In this document: positions 1-9,002 of the stretch, piece after piece
Layout of the letters: every line of letters starts with the position of its first letter
Position numbering within the stretch: the stretch's first letter is position 1
Assembly (NCBI GenBank): GCA_041391485.1
Contig: JAWKNY010000013.1
Span: 30,110 to 94,109, forward strand
From: JACKAF01 sp041391485
GTDB lineage: Bacteria; Bdellovibrionota; FAC87; UBA2466; JACKAF01
Direction: 5' to 3'
Length of the DNA: 64,000 bases
Notes under the pieces: model-generated
Seen by the model: the letters and a program-made list of their open reading frames with translations, nothing else
What the model was told of the DNA's origin: nothing
Database searches by the model: none
Made by a program: the position numbers and the translations under genes

Positions 1-48
1 AAGCGGCGAGTAGTCCCGCGCTATAAAAAAAAGTGTAGAGCAGTCCCT

Positions 49-1095
49 TCACGCGCTTTCTCCACAAAGGAGGCTAAGCTGGCGCGCGCGCTCGAAAACT
101 TCTTCTGCGCCGACCAGCTCCAAGCACCACCGCTTTTTACGAATGCACGGCGCTTGCCCGTTCTTGGAGCACGGGCGGCACCAGAGACTTCGCTCCACGA
201 TTTGGCTCTGCGGGTGAAAAGGAAGACAGCCCATTTCGCGGGAAGTGGGACCGAGTACGAGCACACAGGGAACGCCCACCGCGTCGGCTAAATGCATAAG
301 GCCCGTATCATTGGCGATCGCAAAACGGCAGCGCTTCAGTAGGGCGGAGGCCTGCAAAATACTCAACTGACCTTGGGTATTTACGACACGATCGGAGGGG
401 AAATCTTGGGCGATTTCCTTGCAGAAGTGATCGGACTTGCCGCCAAAAACAACGATTCCGTATTCGGTCCGGTCCACGAGGTGTTTTAAAAGCTCGCGGA
501 ATTTCTCAGCCGGCCACCGCTTTCCTTCCCATTGCGCGGAAGGGACGAGACCTACCAGCGGACCCGTTGGCAGTTCTAGGTTCGGAACGGCGTCTAAGGT
601 GCTTTGCGGAAAGAAGATTTCGGGCCCTTTACCGTCCCAGACCACACCGTAAGGCAGAAGCGGATCGAGGTAGCGGTTCAGCATGCGCTCGTCTTTTAGA
701 ATGGGCAATTTAAAGGTGAGCGCCATCGACCGTCGCAGGTAATGCTTCTGGTAGTAAGCCTTGTAGCGAGCGGGCAAAAGCGGCATCAAAAACCGAGTGC
801 GTAAACTTTGGTGGGCGTCATAAATAAGATCGTACCCTTCGCGGCTTAGACGCTTTTTCAAAGTGCGCAAGCCCGAGAGTCCCGAACCGCGCGAGAGCGA
901 AATTTTTTGATCCAAATACGGGGAGTGAGCGATGAGATCATAAAAGTCTTCGCGCACCACCATATCGATCTGGGCTTTTGGGTACGCTGTCCGGAGGCAG
1001 CGCAGCATCGGTGTGGCCATCACCACATCGCCGAGGCTACTGAAACGTAGAACGAGGATCTTGTGGATGTCGCTTTTTACATCTCTTTGGGACAT
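49..1095 (-). CDS. Glycosyltransferase family 9, ADP-heptose:LPS heptosyltransferase-like
   Basis: 348 residues, about the usual family length. It would transfer heptose, or a related sugar from an ADP donor, to the lipopolysaccharide core at the cytoplasmic face of the inner membrane. The N-terminus has the family's opening pattern (ILVLRFSSLGDVVMATP), and the C-terminal half has the donor-site segment ANDTGLMHLADAVGVP followed by LVLGPT. A cysteine-rich stretch near the end (WCRPCSKNGQAPC) is also common in this family. The ATG lies inside the 3' end of argS (19 bp overlap), so translational coupling is likely. The family is clear; the exact sugar and acceptor position cannot be read from sequence, so no gene symbol is given. 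Confidence 0.9.
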   Translation of the reverse strand: MSQRDVKSDIHKILVLRFSSLGDVVMATPMLRCLRTAYPKAQIDMVVREDFYDLIAHSPYLDQKISLSRGSGLSGLRTLKKRLSREGYDLIYDAHQSLRTRFLMPLLPARYKAYYQKHYLRRSMALTFKLPILKDERMLNRYLDPLLPYGVVWDGKGPEIFFPQSTLDAVPNLELPTGPLVGLVPSAQWEGKRWPAEKFRELLKHLVDRTEYGIVVFGGKSDHFCKEIAQDFPSDRVVNTQGQLSILQASALLKRCRFAIANDTGLMHLADAVGVPCVLVLGPTSREMGCLPFHPQSQIVERSLWCRPCSKNGQAPCIRKKRWCLELVGAEEVFERARQLSLLCGESA

Positions 1096-2793
1096 TGAAT
1101 ACCCAACAAGGAAAACCCATTTTCGAGTACGGTCTGGGTAGCTTTTACCAGGTTGAGTCGCATGGAGCGCAGCTGCGGATCGGTCGCCTGCAGGATGGGC
1201 AATTGGTAATAAAAGCGGTTGAAGGTTTTCGCTAGATCAATCAAGTAGCGCGAAAGATAAAAAGGCTCTTTTTCGCGCACCACCTGATGGAGGACGGAGC
1301 GAAACCTAGCAATGGTAAGCAGCAAAATTTCTTCTTCGGGGCCTAGCTTGAGTTCCCCGAGCTTACTAAGAGAAGGAGCCGGTTCGCCCTTCTCGGAGGC
1401 TTTTCTAAAGAGCGAGTAACACCGCACCAGCGAGTACTGAACATAAGGACCGGTTTCCCCGTCAAACGCCAGGATGTGCTTCCAGTTAAAATCGATATCG
1501 CGTTGGATATGCGAGGAGAGTTCTCCGAAAATGATAGCGCCGATGCCCACCATCTCCGCCACTTCCTCTTTGTTGGGAAGTGTGGGGTTCTTCTGGGTGC
1601 ACTCCTTCAGCGCGAGTTCTTTGGCCTGATCGAGGAGATCATCCAGGATAACGATGTTGCCCTCGCGGGTGGACATTTTTTCGGTCCCAAACCGTACCGT
1701 CCCAAAAGAGAGGTGCTCACAGCGATCCGCCCAGTCAAAGCCCATTTTTTTCAACACGCCAAAGAGCTGCTGGAAGTGCAGCTTTTGCTGCGAAGACACA
1801 ATGTAGTACGAACGATCAAAGTGGAAACGCTGGTGGCGATCCATGGCGGCGACCAAATCACGGGTCAGGTACAAAGTGGTGCCGTCGCTTTTTTGGATGA
1901 GCGCTGGGGTGCTGACTTCGGGGACTTGTACGATCCAAGCGCCTTCGCTTTTTTCCGCCCCCGCCTTTTGCTTAATGCTCTCCAGGTGGGTCTCTATCCC
2001 TTTTAGATAGGCGCTTTCGCCTTCCACGTGATCAAAATGGACGTGCATGCGTTTGAGAGTTTGTTCCATGGCGAGCAAGCTGATGCGCCGGATGGTTTCC
2101 CACAGGGCGAGCGCCACTTGATCGCCGCGCTCCAGACGTTTTTGAATCTGCGCGACCCGCTCAAGCAGATCGGGCTTTCCTTCAAGCTCCTTGTGAAAGC
2201 GGACATAAACTTCCAGAAGGTGATCCATGGAAGCGGAGAGCGCGTTCTCGTTCAACTTGCTTTTGTCGCCCCACATCTCAAAAGCGGCCATCAGGCGGCA
2301 GAATTGCGTTCCCCAGTCCCCCACAAAGTTAATGCGCTCCGTATCGTAGCCGAGAAACTTGTGCACGTTAGACAACACGTTTCCAATCAGCGTGCTTCGG
2401 ATGTGATGAAACGCGAGCTTCTTGGCGATGTTGGGCGAGCAGTACTCGACAAGCACCTTCTGGCCGTTACCCGAAGTGTCCGCTCCGTATTGGCTGCCTT
2501 TATCAAAGACTTCAGTGAGCGTGGCCTCGTAGAGGCTGTTGAGATCAAAACTGATGTTCGCGTAGGGTCCGGCTACCTGGCAGCGCAGCCCCTTTTTTGC
2601 GAGGTGCGTGCAGATTTCTTCGGCGAGTTTGTTGCTGGGTTTGCCGGCTTTTTTGGCGAAGGTGAAACAAGGGAGTGCGATGTGGCCCATTTCTGGCTTG
2701 GGGCGCACCAAATGCCGCTTCGGTGGAAGCGTCCTCACCCAAAAAGTCCGCTATGTCTTTGGCGAGTCCCGCTCTGAGGTCCTGAAAAGGCAT
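1077..2793 (-). CDS. argS: Arginine--tRNA ligase (reading frame broken near the N-terminus)
   Basis: Class I aminoacyl-tRNA synthetase that charges tRNA-Arg. The intact frame covers 1077-2738 at most. The first ~30 residues (MPFQDLRAGLAKDIADFLGE) lie in another frame starting at 2793 and join near 2700 to the segment PEMGHIALPCF, which is typical of the ArgRS N-terminal domain. Reconstructed length is about 571 residues, normal for the family. Visible motifs are SPNIAKK followed by AFHHIRST where HVGHLRST is usual, the conserved GDWGTQF, and KMSTREGN as the KMSKS equivalent. The C-terminal DALR-type anticodon-binding domain is present. The altered HIGH motif is reported as a finding. The frame break is probably a sequencing indel, because the gene is essential. 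Confidence 0.93.
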
Positions 2794-2880
2794 AAAGTCA
2801 AATTACTCCCACAGTTTATAGACGCCATACCTTAGCGAAAAAGCCTAGGCGGAGCAAGCTGCGTGAGCGGAAAATACCGC

Positions 2881-4149
2881 CTAGCCTGCAGCGCTCTGGG
2901 CTTCTGCTGGGGGCTTTTTGAAGGCGCGCAGCCGCTTTCGCCCGGCGATTTCGTGGACGAGTTTTTGAGCCTCCAGCATGGGGCCGAAGGGGTAGAGCCA
3001 CTGGGTGTGCAGCGACGGGGAGAGGAAGAACACGTTCGGCCGTCGCGTGGCGCTGTGGGTGCGGGTAACTGCAAATCGGCTTTTGGCGTGGGCCTCCAGT
3101 CCTTTTTGCAGGGCCGTTCGCGCTTGCTGAGAGTGGCAATGGACGCTGAGCGGGGCGGAGAGTTTTCCCAAATGAGTGTGCAGGAAGGGAAAGAGCCAAT
3201 TGAGTCTCTCATAACCTTTAAGAAACTGAGAGGTGAGCCCTTCCATAGATATCCCCCTCGACCAGCTCGCCCAAAGCGTCAGCGTGGTCCCGCCGGAGTG
3301 ATGGGTGCACTCGAAGGGCCAGATCTCCTCATCCAAATTAGGGAGATCGATGCTATCGAAAAAGAAATTGAGCGGCGGTACCCATTTGGAGACTGCGGGC
3401 GCGTCCACCTCGAGTCGGAGTGGGTAAAGAGCGGACTGCGAAACATTGGGAGATCCATCTCAATGCAGCTCAGTAGCTCGGGCAGCCGCTTGGCCAAATC
3501 CTTGAGCTGTAAGAACGAGGTGTTTAGTACCAGCTTTCGCGTGAGTAGCGTCGTCTGATCTTCAAGTTGTAGAGATCATGCCTTTCTTTGAAAAGTAGAT
3601 CTCTTTGACGTTGCGGTTTTTAACGGTGGCGTCGATGGGCGCGACAGACTTAGGCAGCTGATTCTTGGGCTGCCACCAGCTCAACGTATGGGTGCGCAAG
3701 CCGGCAAGCACCACACTTTCAGGCCGCATGTTGGAGGCCCGTCCAAAATACTTCCAAAGTCCCATGCAGTACGAAAGCAGTTCCGGGTAGGTCGTAAGCG
3801 CCCGGCGGGTATTGTATTCGCGTTCTCTTCCGTGCGCATTTTTAGGAAAAGCGTCGAGTAGCTCGAGATCCAGTTTAGGAAAGCGCTCTTTGAAACTTTC
3901 GGGGGACCATTCCAAAGCACCACGTTTGGAAAGCACCTGCGTGTGCCAGGTCGGTCCTGCATCCAGGCCGAAATGTTCGGCGAACTGGGCGGGCACCGGT
4001 GTCGGCGCCCGGTCGGGCTCAAACTGCAGCCAGCCAAAGTAGGGGCTCTCCCCATTGTGGCGGTACACTTTGTCGAGTTTTTGCAGGAGCCACAGCCCGG
4101 CGGGTTCTTCGCCTAGGACCAGACACTCAAATTCTTGGGTGGAAGCCAT
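2881..4149 (-). CDS. Conserved hypothetical protein, broken by two frameshifts
   Basis: Three overlapping minus-strand frames read as one protein of about 420 residues. The first part (3562-4149) starts MASTQEFECLVLGEEPAGLWLL, which resembles the opening strand and helix of a Rossmann FAD/NAD fold but lacks a clean GxGxxG. It continues past a stop at 3562 in the next frame (LEDQTTLLTRKLVLN, then LPELLSCIEMDLP) and shifts again near 3400 into the frame ending at 2881 (KWVPPLNFFFDSIDLPNLD). There is no signal peptide and no recognisable catalytic motif. It lies upstream of argS on the same strand, 87 bp away. Function unknown; a divergent flavoprotein is one possibility. Frame breaks are inferred from continuity of plausible protein sequence only. 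Confidence 0.6.
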
Positions 4150-4304
4150 AACGATCCTGGTTTGGGTGACGTCTTTATCTCGGTACGCCTTATATTAATA
4201 TAGAGAGGCGCGATTGGCGAAACCCAGCTGGGGATGCGCAAACCGAGATTCAGTATGACAAGGGATTGGCAACTCGTCCATTCCCTTGTTAGTCTAGGAA
4301 GTCT

Positions 4305-4892
4305 ATGAAAACAGTGATTTGCCAGTGCAAACGGAGCCTCATTCTGTTGCTGCTTAGCGTCGGCTGGAGCGGCTCTGTTTTGGGAAATGTAGGGAGTGCG
4401 CACTTACTTCCTTTGAATTGTTCTGAGCTGCTTCCTGATGAAGCCCCTTTTGTCTCCTTTTTTGAGTCGGTGGCAAAAGCCGGCGCCAATGAGCAGCGCG
4501 ATTTGGCACGCCGGATGCTGAAGGTGCTGGCTCTCCGGGAGAAGCTTGCCTCGTCGACAGATTGGTCCCAGAACGAAAACCCGGTCGATGAGCTGGTGCG
4601 CAAGACGCTGTGCTTTTACCGGGAGCAAAAAGACCCGCTAAGGACCATTACGTACAACGATCCGCAGATCATTGCGTACCTCAAAGAGGCCATCAAGCCT
4701 CTTGAAAACAAGGTAGAGGACGCCATTTTCCTCGCTGAGTTTGAGCGCGAACAGCGCATGCGCTACGAGCACCAGATAGAGAAGAACCGGGAGCTCATCC
4801 GTTCGCTCGAGCAGCAGGCACAACGGGACGCGAAGGCGGAGTACAACGAGATCTCCAAGAACGCCCGTCGCAAAGCTAGAAAACAGAAATGA
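4305..4892 (+). CDS. Exported hypothetical protein with charged helical C-terminus
   Basis: 195 residues. The N-terminus has a basic stretch, then the hydrophobic run LILLLLSVGWSG, then a likely cleavage region after SVLG, so it is predicted to be exported. The mature part is mostly helical. From about residue 135 to the end it is rich in Glu, Arg, Lys and Gln (LAEFEREQRMRYEHQIEKN) and looks like a coiled coil, ending in a basic tail. The stop codon overlaps the ATG of the suhB-like gene (ATGA), so the two are probably cotranscribed. No family recognised. Confidence 0.75.
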   Translation: MKTVICQCKRSLILLLLSVGWSGSVLGNVGSAHLLPLNCSELLPDEAPFVSFFESVAKAGANEQRDLARRMLKVLALREKLASSTDWSQNENPVDELVRKTLCFYREQKDPLRTITYNDPQIIAYLKEAIKPLENKVEDAIFLAEFEREQRMRYEHQIEKNRELIRSLEQQAQRDAKAEYNEISKNARRKARKQK

Positions 4893-5662
4893 AACTATCG
4901 TACAGGCGTTTCTTGTCCGATGTGAGTGTGGGGGCAGGTGACACGCTGCTTAAATATTTCAGGAAGCCGCACCGCATAGAGCGCAAACCCAACCAAGGTA
5001 TTGTTACTGAGGCAGATAAGGCGGCCGAGGCCTTCATCCTTAAAAAGATCTCAAGAGCCTTTCCCGATAGCACGATAATAACTGAAGAGAGCGGAGAGTA
5101 CCCTGGAAAGGGCGCTCTTTGCTGGATTATTGACCCACTGGATGGGACCACAAACTATGCGCACGGCTCGCCCTGGTTCTGTGTCTATCGGCCTTTACGA
5201 AGGCGATAGGGCAGTAGCAGGCGCGGTTTACCAACCGGTTGGCGGGGAGTTGTTTCTCGCCGAGGCCGGCAAGGGCACAACATTGAATGGCAAGCGCGTG
5301 CGTGTTTCTCAGGGATCGAGGCTCTCGGACGCTCTAGTAGCGACCGGATTTTACTACTCCAGTAAAGGAGCCCAGCTCAAGCGGGACATGGCAATCTATG
5401 CCCGTCTGAACGACAGTGTACTTGGTTTGCGACGTTCGGTGCCGCTGCTTTGGATATTGCCAATGTAGCGTGCGGCCGGGCGGACGGCTTTGGCAACGTG
5501 GGCTTTCGCCTTGGGACGTAGCCGCTGGCTTTTTGTTAGTGGAAGAGGCTGGTGGAAAGGTTACGGACTTTCAGGGGAAACGCACCTGACATCTTTGCCA
5601 AAGAGGTGATTGCCTCGAATAAGAGGCTCCACCCGGCGATGCTTCGACGCATCCGCCGCTGA
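4889..5662 (+). CDS. suhB: Inositol monophosphatase family protein, several frameshifts
   Basis: Mg2+-dependent sugar or inositol phosphatase of the SuhB/IMPase family. The metal site is visible as TEES (E66-E67) and IIDPLDGTTNYAHGSPWFC (D82, D85), and the second conserved aspartate as SPWDVAAGFLLVEEAGG near the C-terminus. The gene is read through at least four frame changes: near 5180, near 5433 (TTT read as TT in the codons for RFGAAALDIAN), near 5493 (one T missing before GGC in DGFWQRG) and near 5580 (an extra A in QGNAPDIF). The reconstructed protein is about 258 residues, the normal IMPase length. The homopolymer nature of the breaks favours sequencing error. The ATG overlaps the upstream stop by 4 bp. 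Confidence 0.85.
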
Positions 5663-5695
5663 TTCAAACGCCGCTCTTAGGAAGGTTTTTTAAGA

Positions 5696-6667
5696 GTGGC
5701 GGACACCCCCAAATATTGGATCGTTCTTGTGAATCGGATCCCTCAGGGTCCGTATTCTGAGCTTGAGCTGAAGCAACTGTTGGCCAAGCAGGAACTGAGC
5801 CGCAACGAAGTCGGCATGCAGGTGAGCGCCGATGGTAAGGACCGTCTCTCCGGTTGGAAAATCCTTTGGCAGTTTGAAGAATTTGATCGTCGTCGCAAAA
5901 AAGGCGACCAGGCCCAAGCGCCAGCGACTCCCGCTCCCGAAGTGGAACGTCGAAAATCCTTGTCCGAACCCGACATTCAAAAGGTGACTTCCGAGAAGGT
6001 GCCGGAGCACTTGATGGAGATCGCGCCCGAGGATTTGGTGCCGCATCGGGAGAGCCGAAGTGCGTCGGTCTCGGACTTCTCACAGGAATCTTATTCGGAA
6101 AGAGAAAGTGAGCCTTCCGATCGAGATTACGGGTGGTGGCCGACTGCGATTGCCGGAGTTTTTGCGTTGGGTTTAGTGGTGATGGGGGCGCAGTGGGTAA
6201 GCGGGTGGATGTCGGACAAGCCAGCGGTTACAAGACGCACCCCGCGTAAGGCAGAACGCCGTTTGTCGACGCAGCAGCGCCCGAGCTCAACGTCTCGCCA
6301 GCGGACCACTCCCCTGAGCGGTGTGCGCGCGCCAGCGGAAAGTCTTCCGGTAGCCCCTAGTCCAGAACCTATGGAAATACAAGATAACGGGAACAACGGG
6401 CCGGACGGCGTTCGGGATTTCGGCCAGGTTCCGGAAACGGTTTTTGACGAAATGGGCGATCAAGGAGAAAGCCTCAGGCGTCGGATCCAAAAGCGCGGGC
6501 GCAATATCAGAAAGCGGCGAGGGATTCGACCAGCCGCACCCGGCGAGGACGTTGGGCCGGATGAGGGCGGTGATTTTGTGGAAGAGGATGCCTTTGTCGA
6601 GGAGGAGTACCCTCAGGAAGAGGAGCGCTACTTCGACGAAGAGGGCGAGTACGACGAGGCTTATTAA
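5696..6667 (+). CDS. GYF-domain (DUF4339-like) single-pass membrane protein
   Basis: 323 residues from a GTG start, preceded by AGGAAGG about ten bases upstream. Residues ~7-60 match the bacterial GYF_2/DUF4339 pattern (a YWIV strand, then IPQGPYSELELKQLL and a WKILW segment), a putative protein-interaction module facing the cytoplasm. A single hydrophobic segment follows (about residues 147-168, AIAGVFALGLVVMGA). The outer part starts with a basic, Ser/Arg/Pro-rich linker and ends in a very acidic tail rich in Glu, Asp and Tyr. The stop overlaps the next start (TAATG). The role is unknown; the layout suggests a scaffold or sensor linking cytoplasm and periplasm. Confidence 0.8.
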   Translation: MADTPKYWIVLVNRIPQGPYSELELKQLLAKQELSRNEVGMQVSADGKDRLSGWKILWQFEEFDRRRKKGDQAQAPATPAPEVERRKSLSEPDIQKVTSEKVPEHLMEIAPEDLVPHRESRSASVSDFSQESYSERESEPSDRDYGWWPTAIAGVFALGLVVMGAQWVSGWMSDKPAVTRRTPRKAERRLSTQQRPSSTSRQRTTPLSGVRAPAESLPVAPSPEPMEIQDNGNNGPDGVRDFGQVPETVFDEMGDQGESLRRRIQKRGRNIRKRRGIRPAAPGEDVGPDEGGDFVEEDAFVEEEYPQEEERYFDEEGEYDEAY

Positions 6668-7119
6668 TGAACGATTACCTCCATACCGCGTTTAATCTCC
6701 TCAGCTTTCTTCCCGGTCCCTTCTGGTTGGCCCTTATCTTTCTTCCGAAAAACCGGCACGCCATGATGGCCTTTGACGTCTTTCTCGTCTTACTCAGCCT
6801 GCATTTTACGCTTCTGACCTTGCCCGATGTGGCGGGGCTTCTTCCCGTTATTGCGTCTCCGACCTTTGAAGCGATCTCTGCGCTTCTATCGGCGCCCAAA
6901 GGCATTTTGGGTTCGTGGAATCACATGATCTTCTCCGACTTGTGGGTGGGAAGGTGGATTGCTTATGACGGGTTGAGGCAAGGGTTTAATGGCTACGTGC
7001 GGGCTATTTTCATTTTGATTACCTTGTTCTTTGGGCCGGTGGGCTTTTGTCTTTACTGGCTCGCTCGCTTGGCCATCCGCCGAAAGTGGCGGCTCGGCGA
7101 CGCCGCCGGAAATTACTGA
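6667..7119 (+). CDS. ABA4-like (DUF4281) integral membrane protein
   Basis: 150 residues with about four hydrophobic segments. The order FWLALIFLP near the N-terminus, then SWNHMIFSDLWVGRWIAYD, then LITLFFGPVGFCLYWLARL is the signature layout of the ABA4-like/DUF4281 family. Plant members act in neoxanthin formation; bacterial members have no settled role. Its ATG overlaps the stop of the upstream GYF gene by one base, so the two are cotranscribed. The following 117 bp carry a 7-bp inverted repeat at 7161-7181 without a T tract and no gene. Confidence 0.82.
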   Translation: MNDYLHTAFNLLSFLPGPFWLALIFLPKNRHAMMAFDVFLVLLSLHFTLLTLPDVAGLLPVIASPTFEAISALLSAPKGILGSWNHMIFSDLWVGRWIAYDGLRQGFNGYVRAIFILITLFFGPVGFCLYWLARLAIRRKWRLGDAAGNY

Positions 7120-7236
7120 GACCCTCCCCCAAAAAGCTCCTCCCCTAGGTGACAGACCGCGTCCAAAGTTCTGGTTTGGACACGCCGATAAGACTTAAGA
7201 CTCCCTTCCATTTCCCACTCATCGCACGGAGGCGAC

Positions 7237-8319
7237 ATGATCAAGGCCGGCATTATTGGCGTAGGCTACTGGGGCCCCAATCTTCTTCGCAATTTGGTCG
7301 CAAATGAATCCATAGAAGTGAAATGGATGTGCGATCTAGACACCGTTCGGCTCGGAAAATTTTCGCGGCTTTATCCCAGCGTAAAAGCCACGAACGATTA
7401 CCGGGAAATACTCAACGACGCTCAAGTGGATTTAGTGGTGATAGCCACTCCCGTGCACACGCATTTTCAACTCGGGATGAAGGCGCTAAAAGCGGATAAG
7501 AACCTTCTCATGACCAAGCCACTCACGGTTTCTGAACGGGAATCGCTCTATCTGATAGAGGAAGCGAAGGCCCGCAAAAAGATGCTGATGGTGGACCATA
7601 CCTACGTATATCACCCGGCGGTAGCTGCGATGAAAGAGATGATTGCGCAGAAGCAGCTGGGGGATCTTCTCTACTACCAAAGCTCCCGCATGAATCTGGG
7701 GCTTTACCAGCCCGACATCAGTGTCATTTATGATTTGATGCCTCACGATCTTTCGATTCTTAACGAACTGGTACCCTTTGATCCGGTTGAGATTTCGGTG
7801 TCGTCAAAGAGTGCCGCCAGACTTCCACAACCCGACATCGCCTTTATGCACTTGAATTACGAGTCGGATTTTATCGCTACCATTCAAGCAAGCTGGCTGT
7901 CCCCGTCCAAGATTCGCCAGACGATTCTTACTGGCAGAAAAAAGATGGTCCTCTATGATGACGTGGACGTCGTACAGAAGATAAAAGTATTTGATAAAGG
8001 GGTCGAAACCCTTCAAAAACCGGAAGACAAAGAGAAGGTCTACACGGATCTGATTCAGTACCGTCACGGGGATGTTTACTCGCCCGCGATTCCCACGACC
8101 GAAGCACTAAAGATAGAAGTCGATCACATGGTGGATTGTTTAGAGCATGGTAAGACGCCCCGAACAGGCGGTCTGCAAGCGCTTCGTGTGGTTCGCTTAC
8201 TTGAGCATGCAGACAAGCTTGCCAGAAGCAGCAAGTGTTGGATGGCGTTGCCTTTCGAGCCGATCGCCCCCGAAAGCGAAGAAGCGCTGATGCAGCTCCC
8301 GCAACCGGTTGCCAACTAG
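7237..8319 (+). CDS. Gfo/Idh/MocA family oxidoreductase
   Basis: 360 residues. The N-terminal Rossmann domain starts IKAGIIGVGYWGPNLLRN, which contains the NAD(P)-binding GxGxxG equivalent. The family's EKP motif appears as MTKPLT, keeping the Lys that contacts substrate, and the DLMPHDLSIL segment contains the conserved His of the active site. Family members oxidise or reduce hydroxyls on sugars or nucleotide sugars. The WGPNLLRN start is often seen in surface-polysaccharide or nucleotide-sugar enzymes, but the substrate cannot be assigned. ATG is preceded by CGGAGGCGAC. It is apparently monocistronic and ends against a terminator-like hairpin shared with the convergent gene. Confidence 0.9.
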   Translation: MIKAGIIGVGYWGPNLLRNLVANESIEVKWMCDLDTVRLGKFSRLYPSVKATNDYREILNDAQVDLVVIATPVHTHFQLGMKALKADKNLLMTKPLTVSERESLYLIEEAKARKKMLMVDHTYVYHPAVAAMKEMIAQKQLGDLLYYQSSRMNLGLYQPDISVIYDLMPHDLSILNELVPFDPVEISVSSKSAARLPQPDIAFMHLNYESDFIATIQASWLSPSKIRQTILTGRKKMVLYDDVDVVQKIKVFDKGVETLQKPEDKEKVYTDLIQYRHGDVYSPAIPTTEALKIEVDHMVDCLEHGKTPRTGGLQALRVVRLLEHADKLARSSKCWMALPFEPIAPESEEALMQLPQPVAN

Positions 8320-8320
8320 A

Positions 8321-8364
8321 AAAGGCGTCTCCAAAGAACTCGTACGTTCTTCGAAGACACCTTT
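8321..8364 (-). terminator. Rho-independent terminator for the minus-strand gene at 8386-8844
   Basis: Arms at 8321-8339 and 8346-8364 (19 bp each) flank a 6-base loop. Read on the minus strand all 19 positions pair, three of them as G-U wobbles; on the plus strand the same three positions become C-A or A-C mismatches. The minus-strand stem is followed by a short T-rich stretch. This asymmetry indicates that the terminator serves the minus-strand gene, with weaker action for the convergent oxidoreductase gene. Confidence 0.75.
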
Positions 8365-8385
8365 GTTACTCTCTGTTTGTGCGAA

Positions 8386-8844
8386 CTAGTTTTCTGGATT
8401 GTGCGTGTAGCTAAGCTTCACTAATTTATCGCCGACCTGTACCAGCTCGCTGTACGTGGTTCCCACGACCGGGCGAAGGTACACAGCCTCATACGCAAAC
8501 GCACTTGGTGCTAACTCGATGAGTAAGGCACAAGTCGCATTGGAAGGACGCGCTCCCCACGCTTCCAACCGAGGGACATCATACCCGCCTGGGTGTTTCA
8601 CGAAGCGTTTGGTCTGTCCGACTACAATGGTGCAGTTATCTGGAATCCGCACTTCAATGGGGATCCGGTAAGTGACCTTCACGGCCGTTCCATTTTTCAA
8701 AAGTTCTGTCTTCAATACGCTGGCCTCGCCCTCGAGTGAGGCGAACAGAGGATTGAGTTTTGCTTCCGCAAGCACTTCCTGTTCCTCGGCCGCAAAACTG
8801 TTGATCGACAAGATCACTAAAGCCAACAACCCTAGTTTTTTCAT
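8386..8844 (-). CDS. Small exported hypothetical protein
   Basis: 152 residues from the ATG at 8844, chosen because AAAGGAG lies seven to eight bases upstream and the protein then begins with a clean signal peptide (MKKLGLLALVILSINSFAAEE, cleavage after SFA). The frame is open further upstream, but that extension would bury the signal. The mature domain looks beta-rich, with two Cys in the middle (PDNCTIVVG and SNATCALLIELAP) that could form a disulfide. No recognised family. It is transcribed alone and ends at the hairpin 8321-8364. Confidence 0.75.
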   Translation of the reverse strand: MKKLGLLALVILSINSFAAEEQEVLAEAKLNPLFASLEGEASVLKTELLKNGTAVKVTYRIPIEVRIPDNCTIVVGQTKRFVKHPGGYDVPRLEAWGARPSNATCALLIELAPSAFAYEAVYLRPVVGTTYSELVQVGDKLVKLSYTHNPEN

Positions 8845-9002
8845 TCTGTTTACTCCTTTGTTGAGCAACCATCGTTGGATGACTGCGATGCCATCCGAAT
8901 TACGGATTGTTGAACGGGTTGTCAAAGGGAGGCAATTAACGTTACGGCTTCGCGCACCGCGTAGTGCCACTTGCAATGGGCTGATGGGAGTAGAGGACGC
9001 GC

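Noticed and set aside
1..48. Partial gene at the left edge
   Set aside because: The 48 bases after the heptosyltransferase stop show no ribosome site or recognisable coding segment.
2028..2777. 249-codon plus-strand ORF antisense to argS
   Set aside because: It lies entirely opposite conserved ArgRS motifs and has no family similarity or ribosome site; it is a shadow of a GC-rich gene.
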